The notes beneath the pieces are model-generated. The model was not told where the DNA came from. It ran no database searches and saw nothing but the letters and a program-made list of their open reading frames with translations. This document shows positions 6,094 through 12,409 of a stretch of DNA of 12,409 nucleotides, piece by piece; the stretch's first letter is position 1; every line of letters begins with the position of its first letter. Origin of the DNA: an uncultured Clostridia bacterium (GTDB lineage: Bacteria; Bacillota; Clostridia; Christensenellales; Aristaeellaceae); contig CALGYL010000012.1 in assembly GCA_937934775.1 (NCBI GenBank), forward strand, positions 1-12,409, given 5' to 3'. The position numbers and the translations under genes are program-made.

Positions 6094-7806
6094 ATGGATT
6101 TCATGGCCGAATACCGGCGCTGGCTGGGCTTTGTAGGCGAGGAGGAGCGCGCCGAGCTGGAAGCGATCGCGGGCGACCCCAAGGAGATTGAGGACCGCTT
6201 TTATACCGGGCTGTCCTTCGGCACCGCCGGCATGCGCGGCGTGCTGGGGGCGGGCCTCAACCGGATGAACGCCTGGAATGTGCGCAGGGCCACCCGCGCG
6301 CTGGCCAAGGTCATTCTGGCGACCCCCGGCGGAGCGGAACGCGGCGTGGCCATCGCCTACGATTCCCGAAAATTCTCACCGGAGTTCGCGCTGGAGACGG
6401 CGCTGGTGCTGGCGGCCTCGGGCGTCAAGGCGATGCTGTTTGATTCCCTGCGGCCGGTTCCGGTTCTGTCCTACGCGGTTCGCCACCTTCACGCCATCGC
6501 GGGCGTTGTGATCACCGCCAGCCACAACCCGCCCGCCTACAACGGCTATAAAGTCTACTGGGAGGACGGCGGCCAGGTCGCGCCTGAGCGGGCATCGGCC
6601 ATCCAGGCCCTGATCGATGAGACGCCCTTCTCCGAGTGCCCGCCGATGGACGAGGACGAGGCCCGCCGGACGGGCCTGCTGGTCACCATTCCCGCCTCGC
6701 TGGACGATGACTACATCGAAATGGTCAAAGGCCTTTGCGTCAACCCCGAACTGGCCCGAGAGATGGGGCCGACCCTCAAGATCGTCTACACGCCGCTGCA
6801 CGGCTCCGGCAATGTGCCGGTCAGGCGGATGCTGCGCGAACTGGGCTTCTCCCAGGTGTTCGTGGTGCCCGAACAGGAACTGCCCGATCCCGCCTTCTCC
6901 ACCGTCGCGCAGCCCAATCCGGAGGACCCCGCCGCCTTCACGCTGGCGCTGAAGCTCCGGGAGAAGCTGAACGCCGATGCGGTGTTCGGCACCGATCCGG
7001 ACTGCGATCGCGTGGGCATCGCGGTACTGGACGAGGGAGGCAATGTGCGCATCCTGTCCGGAAACCAGATCGGCTGCCTGCTTTTGGACTACGTACTGTC
7101 CCAAAAGGCGGCGCGGGGTCAGCTGCCCGGGAACGCCGCGACGGTTCAGTCCTTCGTGTCCACGGAGATGACTCGCGCCATATCCGCCGCCTATCATGTG
7201 GCGGTGTTTGATGTGCCCACGGGCTTCAAGTACATCGCGGAAAAGATCCAATCGTTCGAGGACACCGGCGCGCACACCTTCATGTTCGGCTTTGAGGAGA
7301 GCTTCGGTTACCTGTCGGGCGCCCAGGTGCGCGACAAGGACGGCGTCAACGCCTGCATGCTGATTGCCGAGACCGCCGCCTTCTACAAAAAACAGGGCAT
7401 GACGCTGTACGACGCGCTGATCAACCTCTACAAAAAGTACGGCTGGTACCTGGAAAAGACCATGTCCCACACGCTGGCCGGCAAGGACGGCCAGACGAAG
7501 ATTGAGGAGATCATGCGCTCGCTGCGGGAGAACCCGCCCGCGGAGGTCGCGGGCCTCAAGGTGCTGGCCATCCGGGATTACCAGACCGGGACCCGAACCG
7601 CAAACGGCATTTCCGAGCCGATCGACTTCCCGTCCAGCAACGCGCTCTATTTTGAACTGGAGGGCAGCGCCTGGACCGCCATCCGCCCCTCCGGAACCGA
7701 GCCCAAGGTCAAGCTGTACGTGGGCATCCGTGAGAACACCGAATCCGCCGCCCGGGCGCTCCTCGACCGCTGCGCCAAGGCTGCCCTCAGCCTGATGGAG
7801 CGGTAA
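6094..7806 (+). CDS. pgcA: Alpha-phosphohexomutase (phosphoglucomutase/phosphomannomutase)
   Basis: Cytoplasmic phosphohexomutase that moves phosphate between C6 and C1 of glucose or mannose, feeding UDP-glucose or GDP-mannose synthesis for cell envelope and storage sugars. At 570 residues it matches the PgcA-type group. Landmarks run in order: FGTAGMRG (42-49), the active-site loop TASHNP with the phospho-serine S143, the magnesium loop DPDCDR with D301, D303 and D305, the sugar-specificity loop GFEESFG (399-405), and the phosphate-binding RPSGTEPK at 531-538. AGGAGG (6081-6086) lies 7 bases before the ATG. The rubrerythrin-like gene ends 13 bases upstream, so they are likely cotranscribed, although no biochemical link is known. 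A double-hairpin repeat and then a canonical terminator follow. Which hexose is preferred cannot be told. Confidence 0.96.
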   Translation: MDFMAEYRRWLGFVGEEERAELEAIAGDPKEIEDRFYTGLSFGTAGMRGVLGAGLNRMNAWNVRRATRALAKVILATPGGAERGVAIAYDSRKFSPEFALETALVLAASGVKAMLFDSLRPVPVLSYAVRHLHAIAGVVITASHNPPAYNGYKVYWEDGGQVAPERASAIQALIDETPFSECPPMDEDEARRTGLLVTIPASLDDDYIEMVKGLCVNPELAREMGPTLKIVYTPLHGSGNVPVRRMLRELGFSQVFVVPEQELPDPAFSTVAQPNPEDPAAFTLALKLREKLNADAVFGTDPDCDRVGIAVLDEGGNVRILSGNQIGCLLLDYVLSQKAARGQLPGNAATVQSFVSTEMTRAISAAYHVAVFDVPTGFKYIAEKIQSFEDTGAHTFMFGFEESFGYLSGAQVRDKDGVNACMLIAETAAFYKKQGMTLYDALINLYKKYGWYLEKTMSHTLAGKDGQTKIEEIMRSLRENPPAEVAGLKVLAIRDYQTGTRTANGISEPIDFPSSNALYFELEGSAWTAIRPSGTEPKVKLYVGIRENTESAARALLDRCAKAALSLMER

Positions 7807-7827
7807 ACGGGGGCAACGGAGGCAACG

Positions 7828-7879
7828 CCGGAGGGCTCCGCCCTCCGGACCACCCGCCCGGGGAAATGATTTCCCCGGG
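7828..7879. repeat. Double-hairpin repeat, copy B
   Basis: Hairpin 1 has arms CCGGAGGGC (7828-7836) and GCCCTCCGG (7840-7848) around TCC, the same loop as copy A. Hairpin 2 has arms CCCGGGGAAA (7857-7866) and TTTCCCCGGG (7870-7879) around TGA. Relative to copy A at 3312-3361 the stems differ at paired positions that keep pairing. It begins 22 bases after the phosphomutase stop. Confidence 0.85.
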
Positions 7880-7910
7880 ACCCCTCACGAAAAGAATTGA
7901 TCCAGCGGAT

Positions 7911-7950
7911 AAGCAAGCAGCGCGCCGAACAGGGCGCGCTGCTTGCTTTT
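7911..7950 (+). terminator. Intrinsic terminator of the ferritin-like/phosphomutase operon
   Basis: A perfect 16-bp stem (7911-7926 with 7933-7948) around GAACAG, ending in a short T-run (7947-7950). It is the only hairpin here with a typical terminator tail and lies 105 bases after the phosphomutase stop, beyond repeat copy B. Confidence 0.85.
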
Positions 7951-8312
7951 GAGATCTTACCTATTTCGCAGCCCATCACCGATAACATTTCAAGCCACGG
8001 CAGAATGCCGACATGGATATTCTATGTTGGCATCTTGAAATTATGTGTCTTTCCCTTTTTTTCGAATAATGAACCGCCCAAGCAGTCGGCAAAAATTTGT
8101 TATTGTTGAAGGATTAAATAAGGTAATATCTAAACCCCACATTATTCAGCTCAGGTGAGCATATGATACAGAAAAGGCTAGGAGCCAGCATAGCGGAGGA
8201 TAATGCGCATGCTTCCGTTCGGGCACAGTGCTAATCTGTCAAATAAACGAATCTTCATACAAACCAAGAAATTTACAAATTGGATAAGAGCTCCGACAAC
8301 ATCGGCTAAGGT
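7951..8312. other. AT-richer non-coding island
   Basis: About 360 bases visibly poorer in GC than the rest of the window, between a terminator and a convergent gene. Short frames exist (for example from the ATG at 8203 or 8209 behind GGAGG at 8195-8199), but they run into the hairpin and the end of the opposite gene and resemble no known protein. It contains a nested inverted repeat at 7987-8041 and a T7 run at 8056-8062. It may be a remnant of acquired DNA. Confidence 0.5.
7987..8041. repeat. Nested inverted repeat (two collinear stems)
   Basis: Outer arms ATTTCAAG (7987-7994) and CTTGAAAT (8034-8041) are exact complements. Inner arms ATGCCGACAT (8005-8014) and ATGTTGGCAT (8024-8033) pair with one G-T wobble around GGATATTCT. 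On the right the two arms abut; on the left they are split by a 10-base bulge (7995-8004). The fold would make a long bulged RNA stem. Confidence 0.7.
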
Positions 8313-8340
8313 CGGATTTGGGGTTTCAACCCCAAATCCG
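8313..8340. repeat. Perfect 13-bp inverted repeat downstream of the convergent gene
   Basis: CGGATTTGGGGTT (8313-8325) and AACCCCAAATCCG (8328-8340) are exact complements around TC. It lies 17 bases beyond the stop of the - strand cell-wall gene and could end that transcript or block read-through from either side. No T-run flanks it. Confidence 0.8.
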
Positions 8341-8357
8341 TTCTTGCCTATACATAC

Positions 8358-9869
8358 TTACCCCGCCGCCAGTGCCTCCTGGATCGCCGCCTGATGCGCG
8401 GGATCGACGATGTTGGTGGCGTGGGTGCGGCTGTTGATGAAATGGATGCAGTGATGGCCGGGGAAATCATTGTCCCGGGGCCCCGCGCCGTGGGGTTTGC
8501 CGTTCATTGATGCCGCGTAGCGGACGCCGTCGATGGACACCCAGACCGGCCGCCTTGCCCACGACCACTGACCCCCGTAGGCCGCTTTCAGCGCCGCGGT
8601 ATCCTTGGCGGTCATCGGCTCACAGTCGGCGTGGTTACTTCCGCCCAGCCGGGCTTCGTGCCAGGAGAGGCCCGTGCGCACGTCGGTCACCACCACCACC
8701 TTGCCTCGGACGAAGATCTTCTGGATGTTGCTGGTCCACCAGTCCATGCCCACGACCGGGCCGGTGGGGGGCGTCGCGGTGCTCTCTCCGGTAGAATCAT
8801 GACCATACTCGGGCGCCTGCGCCGAATACAGCTTCTCCTGGGTCTGGACGGTGGCGATGCCGGTGGCTTCAAGCCCCGCCGCGCCCTGGAAATCCTTAAC
8901 CGCCTGGGCGGTCTTGGTCTGATAGTGACCGCCGATCGTCCCATTGTACCAGCCCAGCACCTTGAGCCGTGTCTGCAGCTTTTTGACCGCTTCGCCGCTG
9001 TCCCCCGGCTTCAGCTGCCGGTACGTCTCCGGCGCGGGCGTTGGCGTAGGCGTCGGCGCGACTGTGGGCGCGGGCGTCGCGGACGACTGCGGCATGCCGG
9101 TCAGATACTGCGCGGCTACGTAACCCTGCTTGCCGCCATAGGATACCTTGGCCCAGCTCTTGTTATTAAAGGCATACCGTAAGACCTTCGCGCCCTTGGG
9201 CACCACGCCGACCTGGCCGGATGCGGCGGCGCGTTTATACAGCCGGAGCTTTTTCGTCGCATAGGCCTCCGTGGGTGAGGGCGACGGCGAGGGCGTAGGC
9301 TTTGCGGTCGAGGCCGGTGTGGGCGTAGGCGTCGGGACCGGCGTGGGTTTGGGCGTGGGCGTCGGCTTCAGCGTTGCGGTCGGCTTGGGCGTCGGCGCAG
9401 GTTTCTTTGCGGACAAAGCGCTCTTGGGCGCGTATCCGGCATAGCCCATATAGAGGGTTTTGTACCAGTCTCCCTCCGCGCTGAGCGCGTACACGGCCTC
9501 TCCCGCCTTGATCGCGCAAAGCGACTCAGACGATGTGTCGCCCGCCTCCAACAACTTCAAATTCTCCGCCGCGTAGAGCCGCTTTGCACTCTGCCTGCGG
9601 ATGGCCTTCCGGGCGAGATAGCCCACCCGGCCCTGATAGAGCACCTTGGACCAGTTGCCGCTGGTAGCGCGCAGAACGATCGGCTGCCCCTTGGGCAGTT
9701 TCGCAAGCTTTTCGGACGAAGAATTGGGCCGCGCGTACAGGCCGGTCTCCCGGCTCACCACCGCCGCCGCGTCCGCGCGGGCCGCAACAGGCATGCCAAA
9801 AAGCATCAGCACAAGCAACCAAACGGCTGCTAGCCACGTCAAAAAAATACGCTTTCTATTTTCTGCCAA
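8358..9869 (-). CDS. Secreted SH3 / peptidoglycan-binding protein with conserved His-Cys C-terminal domain
   Basis: An exported cell-wall protein of 503 residues read from the TTG at 9867-9869. That start follows GGAGG with about 7 bases spacing and gives a textbook signal peptide (RKR, then a hydrophobic run, AARA cut near 32). A GTG at 9888-9890 in the same frame would overlap the ribosome site. Domains in order: two SH3-like modules (about 35-90 and 98-152), a Pro/Thr/Lys-rich linker (155-200), a third SH3-like module (205-257), a second Pro-Thr linker, a peptidoglycan-binding PGB_1 domain (285-348; LKPGDSGEAVKKLQ), and a C-terminal domain (376-503). The last has GGSNHADCEP, WSWARRP, SMNGKPHG and FPGHHCIHF motifs, with candidate active residues H413, D415, H460, C474 and H476. 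I recall this domain from secreted clostridial proteins but know no activity for it; a YkuD-like cysteine site or a metal site are both possible. Confidence 0.85.
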   Translation of the reverse strand: MAENRKRIFLTWLAAVWLLVLMLFGMPVAARADAAAVVSRETGLYARPNSSSEKLAKLPKGQPIVLRATSGNWSKVLYQGRVGYLARKAIRRQSAKRLYAAENLKLLEAGDTSSESLCAIKAGEAVYALSAEGDWYKTLYMGYAGYAPKSALSAKKPAPTPKPTATLKPTPTPKPTPVPTPTPTPASTAKPTPSPSPSPTEAYATKKLRLYKRAAASGQVGVVPKGAKVLRYAFNNKSWAKVSYGGKQGYVAAQYLTGMPQSSATPAPTVAPTPTPTPAPETYRQLKPGDSGEAVKKLQTRLKVLGWYNGTIGGHYQTKTAQAVKDFQGAAGLEATGIATVQTQEKLYSAQAPEYGHDSTGESTATPPTGPVVGMDWWTSNIQKIFVRGKVVVVTDVRTGLSWHEARLGGSNHADCEPMTAKDTAALKAAYGGQWSWARRPVWVSIDGVRYAASMNGKPHGAGPRDNDFPGHHCIHFINSRTHATNIVDPAHQAAIQEALAAG

Positions 9870-9904
9870 GGGGACACCTCCCTCGGGCACAACATGCCCA
9901 GACC

Positions 9905-9933
9905 ATTATATTACAAAATTATTTCGAAATCAA
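9905..9933 (-). promoter_or_regulatory. Sigma-A promoter for the secreted SH3/PG-binding gene
   Basis: On the - strand, TTGATT (+ coordinates 9928-9933) and a perfect TATAAT (9905-9910) are 17 bases apart, 36 bases before the TTG start. The spacer contains the palindrome ATTTCGAAAT (9921-9930). A small hairpin, TTCGCT (9943-9948) with AGCGAA (9954-9959), sits just upstream of the -35. Either could be an operator. Confidence 0.75.
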
Positions 9934-9960
9934 GTCAAATATTTCGCTGTCTTAGCGAAT

Positions 9961-10239
9961 CTCGAAAGCGTACCGCGAATAAGCTGATGCGGCATCTCCT
10001 CGTTGCACGCCGTACGGGGGAAGAATCACCCATCAGGCCAACCGCGCCGTCCTCGGCGCAGAGCAAAGCAGGCCGACATCACAAGGGCATCGAAAGGCGC
10101 GCAAACCTCCGTCCCGCCGTGAGAAAAACACCCGAAAAGGGCATCGCCGCCACATCGGCTCCAAGGCGAAAGGCGCAGGCGATGGAACGCGGATATTGTC
10201 AATTTGGTGTCAAGAATGCATGGTTGGGGCATTTTCTTG
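9961..10239. other. Intergenic region between divergent promoters
   Basis: About 280 bases between the divergent SH3/PG-binding and NfeD promoters. No credible gene is seen. The only structure noted is CATCGCC (10142-10148), which can pair with GGCGATG (10178-10184) across 29 bases. Frames that cross the region have low-complexity, Arg/Ala-rich translations typical of GC-rich noise. Confidence 0.5.
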
Positions 10240-10268
10240 TTTACGCAGGCGCAAGAATCCGTTATACT
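10240..10268 (+). promoter_or_regulatory. Probable sigma-A promoter for the nfeD gene
   Basis: TTTACG (10240-10245) and TATACT (10263-10268) are 17 bases apart and end 42 bases before the NfeD ATG. The -10 is good, the -35 is four of six. Confidence 0.65.
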
Positions 10269-10310
10269 GTAGTCATCACGTCGGGATTGACGTTTTAAGG
10301 GGGGTTTTTA

Positions 10311-10826
10311 ATGGAGGCGTTGTCTTCAACGATCATCCAGAACCTGCCCGCACTCATCCTGCTGGTGCTGGGGTTTGTGCTGGTTCTGGTGGAGATGCAC
10401 ATTCCCGGCTTCGGCGCGCCTGGTATCCTGGGCGTTCTCAGCCTGATCGCGGGTGTGATGCTGTTTGCCCGGAGCGCGGTGGAGGCGCTGGTCATCACCA
10501 TTGTCATTGTGGCGCTTCTGTGCATCGCGCTGTCGCTGGTGATCCGGTCGGCCACGAAGGGACGGCTGGCCCATTCCAAGCTGGTTCTGCACGAGGTTTC
10601 TGTGCCGACGGTCAGCGACAGGGACCTGACGTTCTTCGTCGGCAAGACCGGCGAAGCAAAAACACCGCTTCGCCCTGCGGGAATCGCGGAGTTCGACGGC
10701 GTACGGCTCAATGTGGTGTCCGACGGCGAATGGATCGAGAACGGCCGGAAGCTTCGCGTCGAGCGGGTGGAAGGCAACCGCATCGTGGTCAGCCCGATGC
10801 GTGAAACCGTCCCGGCAGGGGTATAA
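10311..10826 (+). CDS. NfeD family membrane protein (short form)
   Basis: A 171-residue inner-membrane protein of the NfeD family, which acts with flotillin-like SPFH proteins in membrane organisation and quality control. Three hydrophobic segments lie at about 10-28, 36-53 and 57-79, with the family turn EMHIPGFGAPGILG between the first two. A soluble OB-fold domain follows with the signature GKTGEAKTPLRPAGIAEFDG, LNVVSDGEWIENG and RVEGNRIVVSP (111-162). It is the short type without the N-terminal ClpP-like protease. AAGGGGGG before the ATG (about 10299-10306) is the ribosome site. The usual partner gene floA is not next to it; a secreted protein gene starts 51 bases later on the same strand, so the two may be cotranscribed. 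The family call is firm, the function here inferred. Confidence 0.88.
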   Translation: MEALSSTIIQNLPALILLVLGFVLVLVEMHIPGFGAPGILGVLSLIAGVMLFARSAVEALVITIVIVALLCIALSLVIRSATKGRLAHSKLVLHEVSVPTVSDRDLTFFVGKTGEAKTPLRPAGIAEFDGVRLNVVSDGEWIENGRKLRVERVEGNRIVVSPMRETVPAGV

Positions 10827-10877
10827 ATTGAGAAACCATCATTCCTTTGGGGGAATGGGAATAGAGGAGGAAAACAA

Positions 10878-12409
10878 ATGAACTTGAAACGCATTCTTGT
10901 CTTCGTATTGGCCCTGATGGTCATGGCCATGCCCGTTGGCTTGGCCGAATCTGCTTACGGCGCGTTGACGATGAGCAATTTCCACCTGGAAATGAACGGC
11001 AGCGAGCCTCTGGACATTGGCGCTTCGCTGAAAATCGGCTTGGGCGGTCAGGACGACGGCACCGGCCGGATGGACATTGAACTGACCGGCGGCGAACAGA
11101 CCGCGTTCACCGGCTCGGTTGGCTTCGACAAAGACAAGGTTCAGGCAATCGTCGGCGGCTCCAACTACTATTTCGAAGTGCCGATGGCCGAACTGGAAAA
11201 GCAGATGGCCGGCGCCACCGATGGCGCGACCGGCTCTCTGAAGCCCGAGGACGCCCAGAAGATCAAGGACCTGGTCACCCGTTACATGGCCATCTTGGCG
11301 AAGTATTCCGACCCCGCCGCCAAGGCGAAGCTGTCCGCGCAGCTCTTCCCGGCGATGAACGCCACTGAAGCTGGCAAGGAATCGACCGACCTGTTCGGCC
11401 AGACGATGGAACTCAACCGCTTTGACATCAGCATGACGGGCGAGGACATCGGCAATGTCTATAAGGCGATGTTTGACGCCGATCCCGAACTGAAGTCGCT
11501 GATGGAAGACTACCTGACGCTCGTGAGCGACATGAGCGGCGAGAAGATGCCCTTCACCACCGACAACATCAGCGAATACTTCACCAGCTCCTTGGCGAAG
11601 GAGAACGTCCAGATGAAGTTTGACCTCTCCGTCTGGACCGACACCGAAATGACCAGCGGCGAAGAGCCCAGCGCGATCAAGGAAGTCGTCACCGTCACGG
11701 TGACCGCACCCAAGGCCACCGCGGTGCCGGACGCCAACCTCGTGCCCGACACCACCGAGGCAACGGACGCCGAAGCCGCCCCCGCAACCGAGACCACCGT
11801 AGCGGCGGACGCTGACGCCACCCTCGCGCCCGACACCACTGAGGCGGCGGATTCCGAAGCCACCTCTGCGCCCGAGGCAACCCCGGAGCTTGAGACCGTT
11901 TCGTTCCCGGCCACCTTCAGCATGCTCAAAACCGACGAGGGTACCCGCGCCGCCTTCGACATGCAGGTGACCCCGCCCGACGAAACCGGCTCGCTTTCTC
12001 TGGCTTTTGACGGCACCTTCGACCAGCCCGGCGAAAACGGCGGTTCCTCCAGCTTCGGCACCCTCAACATGAACTTTGCCGACAAGGACACCGCGTCCAA
12101 CGTTGATTTCAAGGCGGACTTTGAAAAGACGATCAGCTCGGACAACCTGCCCCACTTCAGCTTCACCGCCAGCGGAGACGCCGCGGGCCAGAAGTTTGAC
12201 ATGAGCGTCGGCTACGACGGCGTAACCGCCACCGAAACCGAGCAGGCCGGCACCGTGAGCTTCGACGTCAACGCCCCGACCAGCGGCGTCAAGGTTGCTT
12301 TCTCCTGCGATGTGAAGCTGGAGACCAGCGCGTTTGCCGCTCTGGGCGACGCGGACTTCGCGGGCAAGACCAAGGTGAGTCCTCTCTCCCAGATCCCCGC
12401 TGACCAAAA
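10878..12409 (+). CDS. Secreted beta-rich protein of unknown family (3' partial)
   Basis: Open from the ATG at 10878 to the window end (510 codons, no stop), so the true length is unknown. GAGGAGG (10864-10870) is 7 bases upstream. The N-terminus is a signal peptide (MNLKRILVFVLALMVMAMPVGLA, probable cut near 23) with no lipobox cysteine. The mature part alternates short polar strands (for example LEMNGSEPLDIGASLKIG and MDIELTGGEQTAFTGSVGF), then a helical middle with KIKDLVTRYMAILAKYSDPAAKAKL, an acidic Ala/Thr/Glu/Pro linker with a 28-residue tandem repeat (286-341), and a second strand-rich half. I recognise no family. Overall look suggests an extracytoplasmic beta-sheet protein tethered by a flexible linker. 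A long frame on the opposite strand over the same DNA is a shadow: signal peptide, ribosome site and acidic composition all favour this strand. A small hairpin (10840-10857) lies in the gap after nfeD. Confidence 0.82.
   Translation, partial: MNLKRILVFVLALMVMAMPVGLAESAYGALTMSNFHLEMNGSEPLDIGASLKIGLGGQDDGTGRMDIELTGGEQTAFTGSVGFDKDKVQAIVGGSNYYFEVPMAELEKQMAGATDGATGSLKPEDAQKIKDLVTRYMAILAKYSDPAAKAKLSAQLFPAMNATEAGKESTDLFGQTMELNRFDISMTGEDIGNVYKAMFDADPELKSLMEDYLTLVSDMSGEKMPFTTDNISEYFTSSLAKENVQMKFDLSVWTDTEMTSGEEPSAIKEVVTVTVTAPKATAVPDANLVPDTTEATDAEAAPATETTVAADADATLAPDTTEAADSEATSAPEATPELETVSFPATFSMLKTDEGTRAAFDMQVTPPDETGSLSLAFDGTFDQPGENGGSSSFGTLNMNFADKDTASNVDFKADFEKTISSDNLPHFSFTASGDAAGQKFDMSVGYDGVTATETEQAGTVSFDVNAPTSGVKVAFSCDVKLETSAFAALGDADFAGKTKVSPLSQIPADQ
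11733..11900 (+). repeat. 84-base in-frame tandem repeat in the acidic linker
   Basis: Two 84-base units (11733-11816 and 11817-11900), each 28 codons. The first halves match closely (GCCAACCTCGTGCCCGACAC versus GCCACCCTCGCGCCCGACAC, then ANLVPDTTEATDAEA versus ATLAPDTTEAADSEA), while the second halves have drifted. It keeps the frame and encodes a flexible acidic spacer. Confidence 0.75.

Noticed and set aside
6376..7470. Long - strand open frame inside the phosphomutase gene
   Set aside because: It is antisense to an unmistakable phosphohexomutase with all active-site loops; its own translation is His/Arg/Gly-rich noise.
7897..8109. 70-codon frame after the phosphomutase gene
   Set aside because: It starts within the run-up to the intrinsic terminator and reads straight through its stem.
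8203..8394. 63-codon frame behind GGAGG at 8195-8199
   Set aside because: The spacing to the first ATG is too short, the frame runs through a perfect hairpin and into the 3' end of the opposite gene, and the protein resembles nothing known.
8461..8488. Possible third copy of the double-hairpin repeat (GGGGAAATCATTGTCCCGGGGCCCC-like)
   Set aside because: It lies inside the coding sequence of the conserved NDFPGHHC motif of the secreted protein, so the resemblance is better explained by codons; the first hairpin is absent.
9894..10298. 134-codon + strand frame in the divergent intergenic region
   Set aside because: It starts inside the ribosome/promoter zone of the opposite gene, has no ribosome site and an Arg/Ala-rich translation without family resemblance.
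10839..12407. 522-codon open frame on the - strand opposite the secreted protein
   Set aside because: The + strand has a signal peptide, a well-spaced GAGGAGG and a coherent acidic beta-rich protein. The - strand frame is Gly/Arg/His-rich with no family and arises from codon bias in GC-rich DNA.

Overview
The window is GC-rich with strong AGGAGG-type ribosome binding sites and sigma-A-like promoters. It carries a GerW/YtfJ sporulation gene preceded by a probable DUF2953 (YtfI-like) gene. Together these point to a high-GC member of the Clostridia/Firmicutes, probably a spore-former or a descendant of one; no finer placement is possible from the sequence alone. Eleven of the twelve genes lie on the + strand and one cell-wall gene is on the - strand.

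Left part (1-4137): the 3' end of a membrane nucleotide-sugar 4,6-dehydratase of the CapD/FlaA1 type; exodeoxyribonuclease III; a perfect 19-bp hairpin; an overlapping DUF2953-gerW pair; about 400 bases of hairpin-rich intergenic DNA; then a stand-alone fucU behind its own promoter.

Middle (4138-7950): a PhnP-like metallo-beta-lactamase gene with a GC-rich alternating-hairpin leader, followed in the same unit by a small DUF1858 redox-disulfide protein; a strong GC hairpin; a cluster of four DnaA-box 9-mers; then a two-gene unit of a rubrerythrin-like diiron protein and a phosphoglucomutase/phosphomannomutase, closed by a double-hairpin repeat and a 16-bp-stem terminator.

Right part (7951-12409): an AT-richer non-coding island with a nested inverted repeat; a convergent secreted SH3/peptidoglycan-binding protein on the - strand with its own promoter; a divergent promoter driving a short NfeD-family membrane protein; and a secreted, beta-rich protein of unknown family that runs off the window end.

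The genes do not form one pathway. Themes are envelope and sugar metabolism (CapD-like, FucU, Pgm, SH3/PG-binding, NfeD), spore germination (GerW), and redox/oxidative protection (DUF1858, rubrerythrin-like). The most striking non-coding signal is the DnaA-box cluster at 5451-5559, which lies away from any dnaA/dnaN gene. Next is a two-copy double-hairpin element whose stems differ by paired changes.
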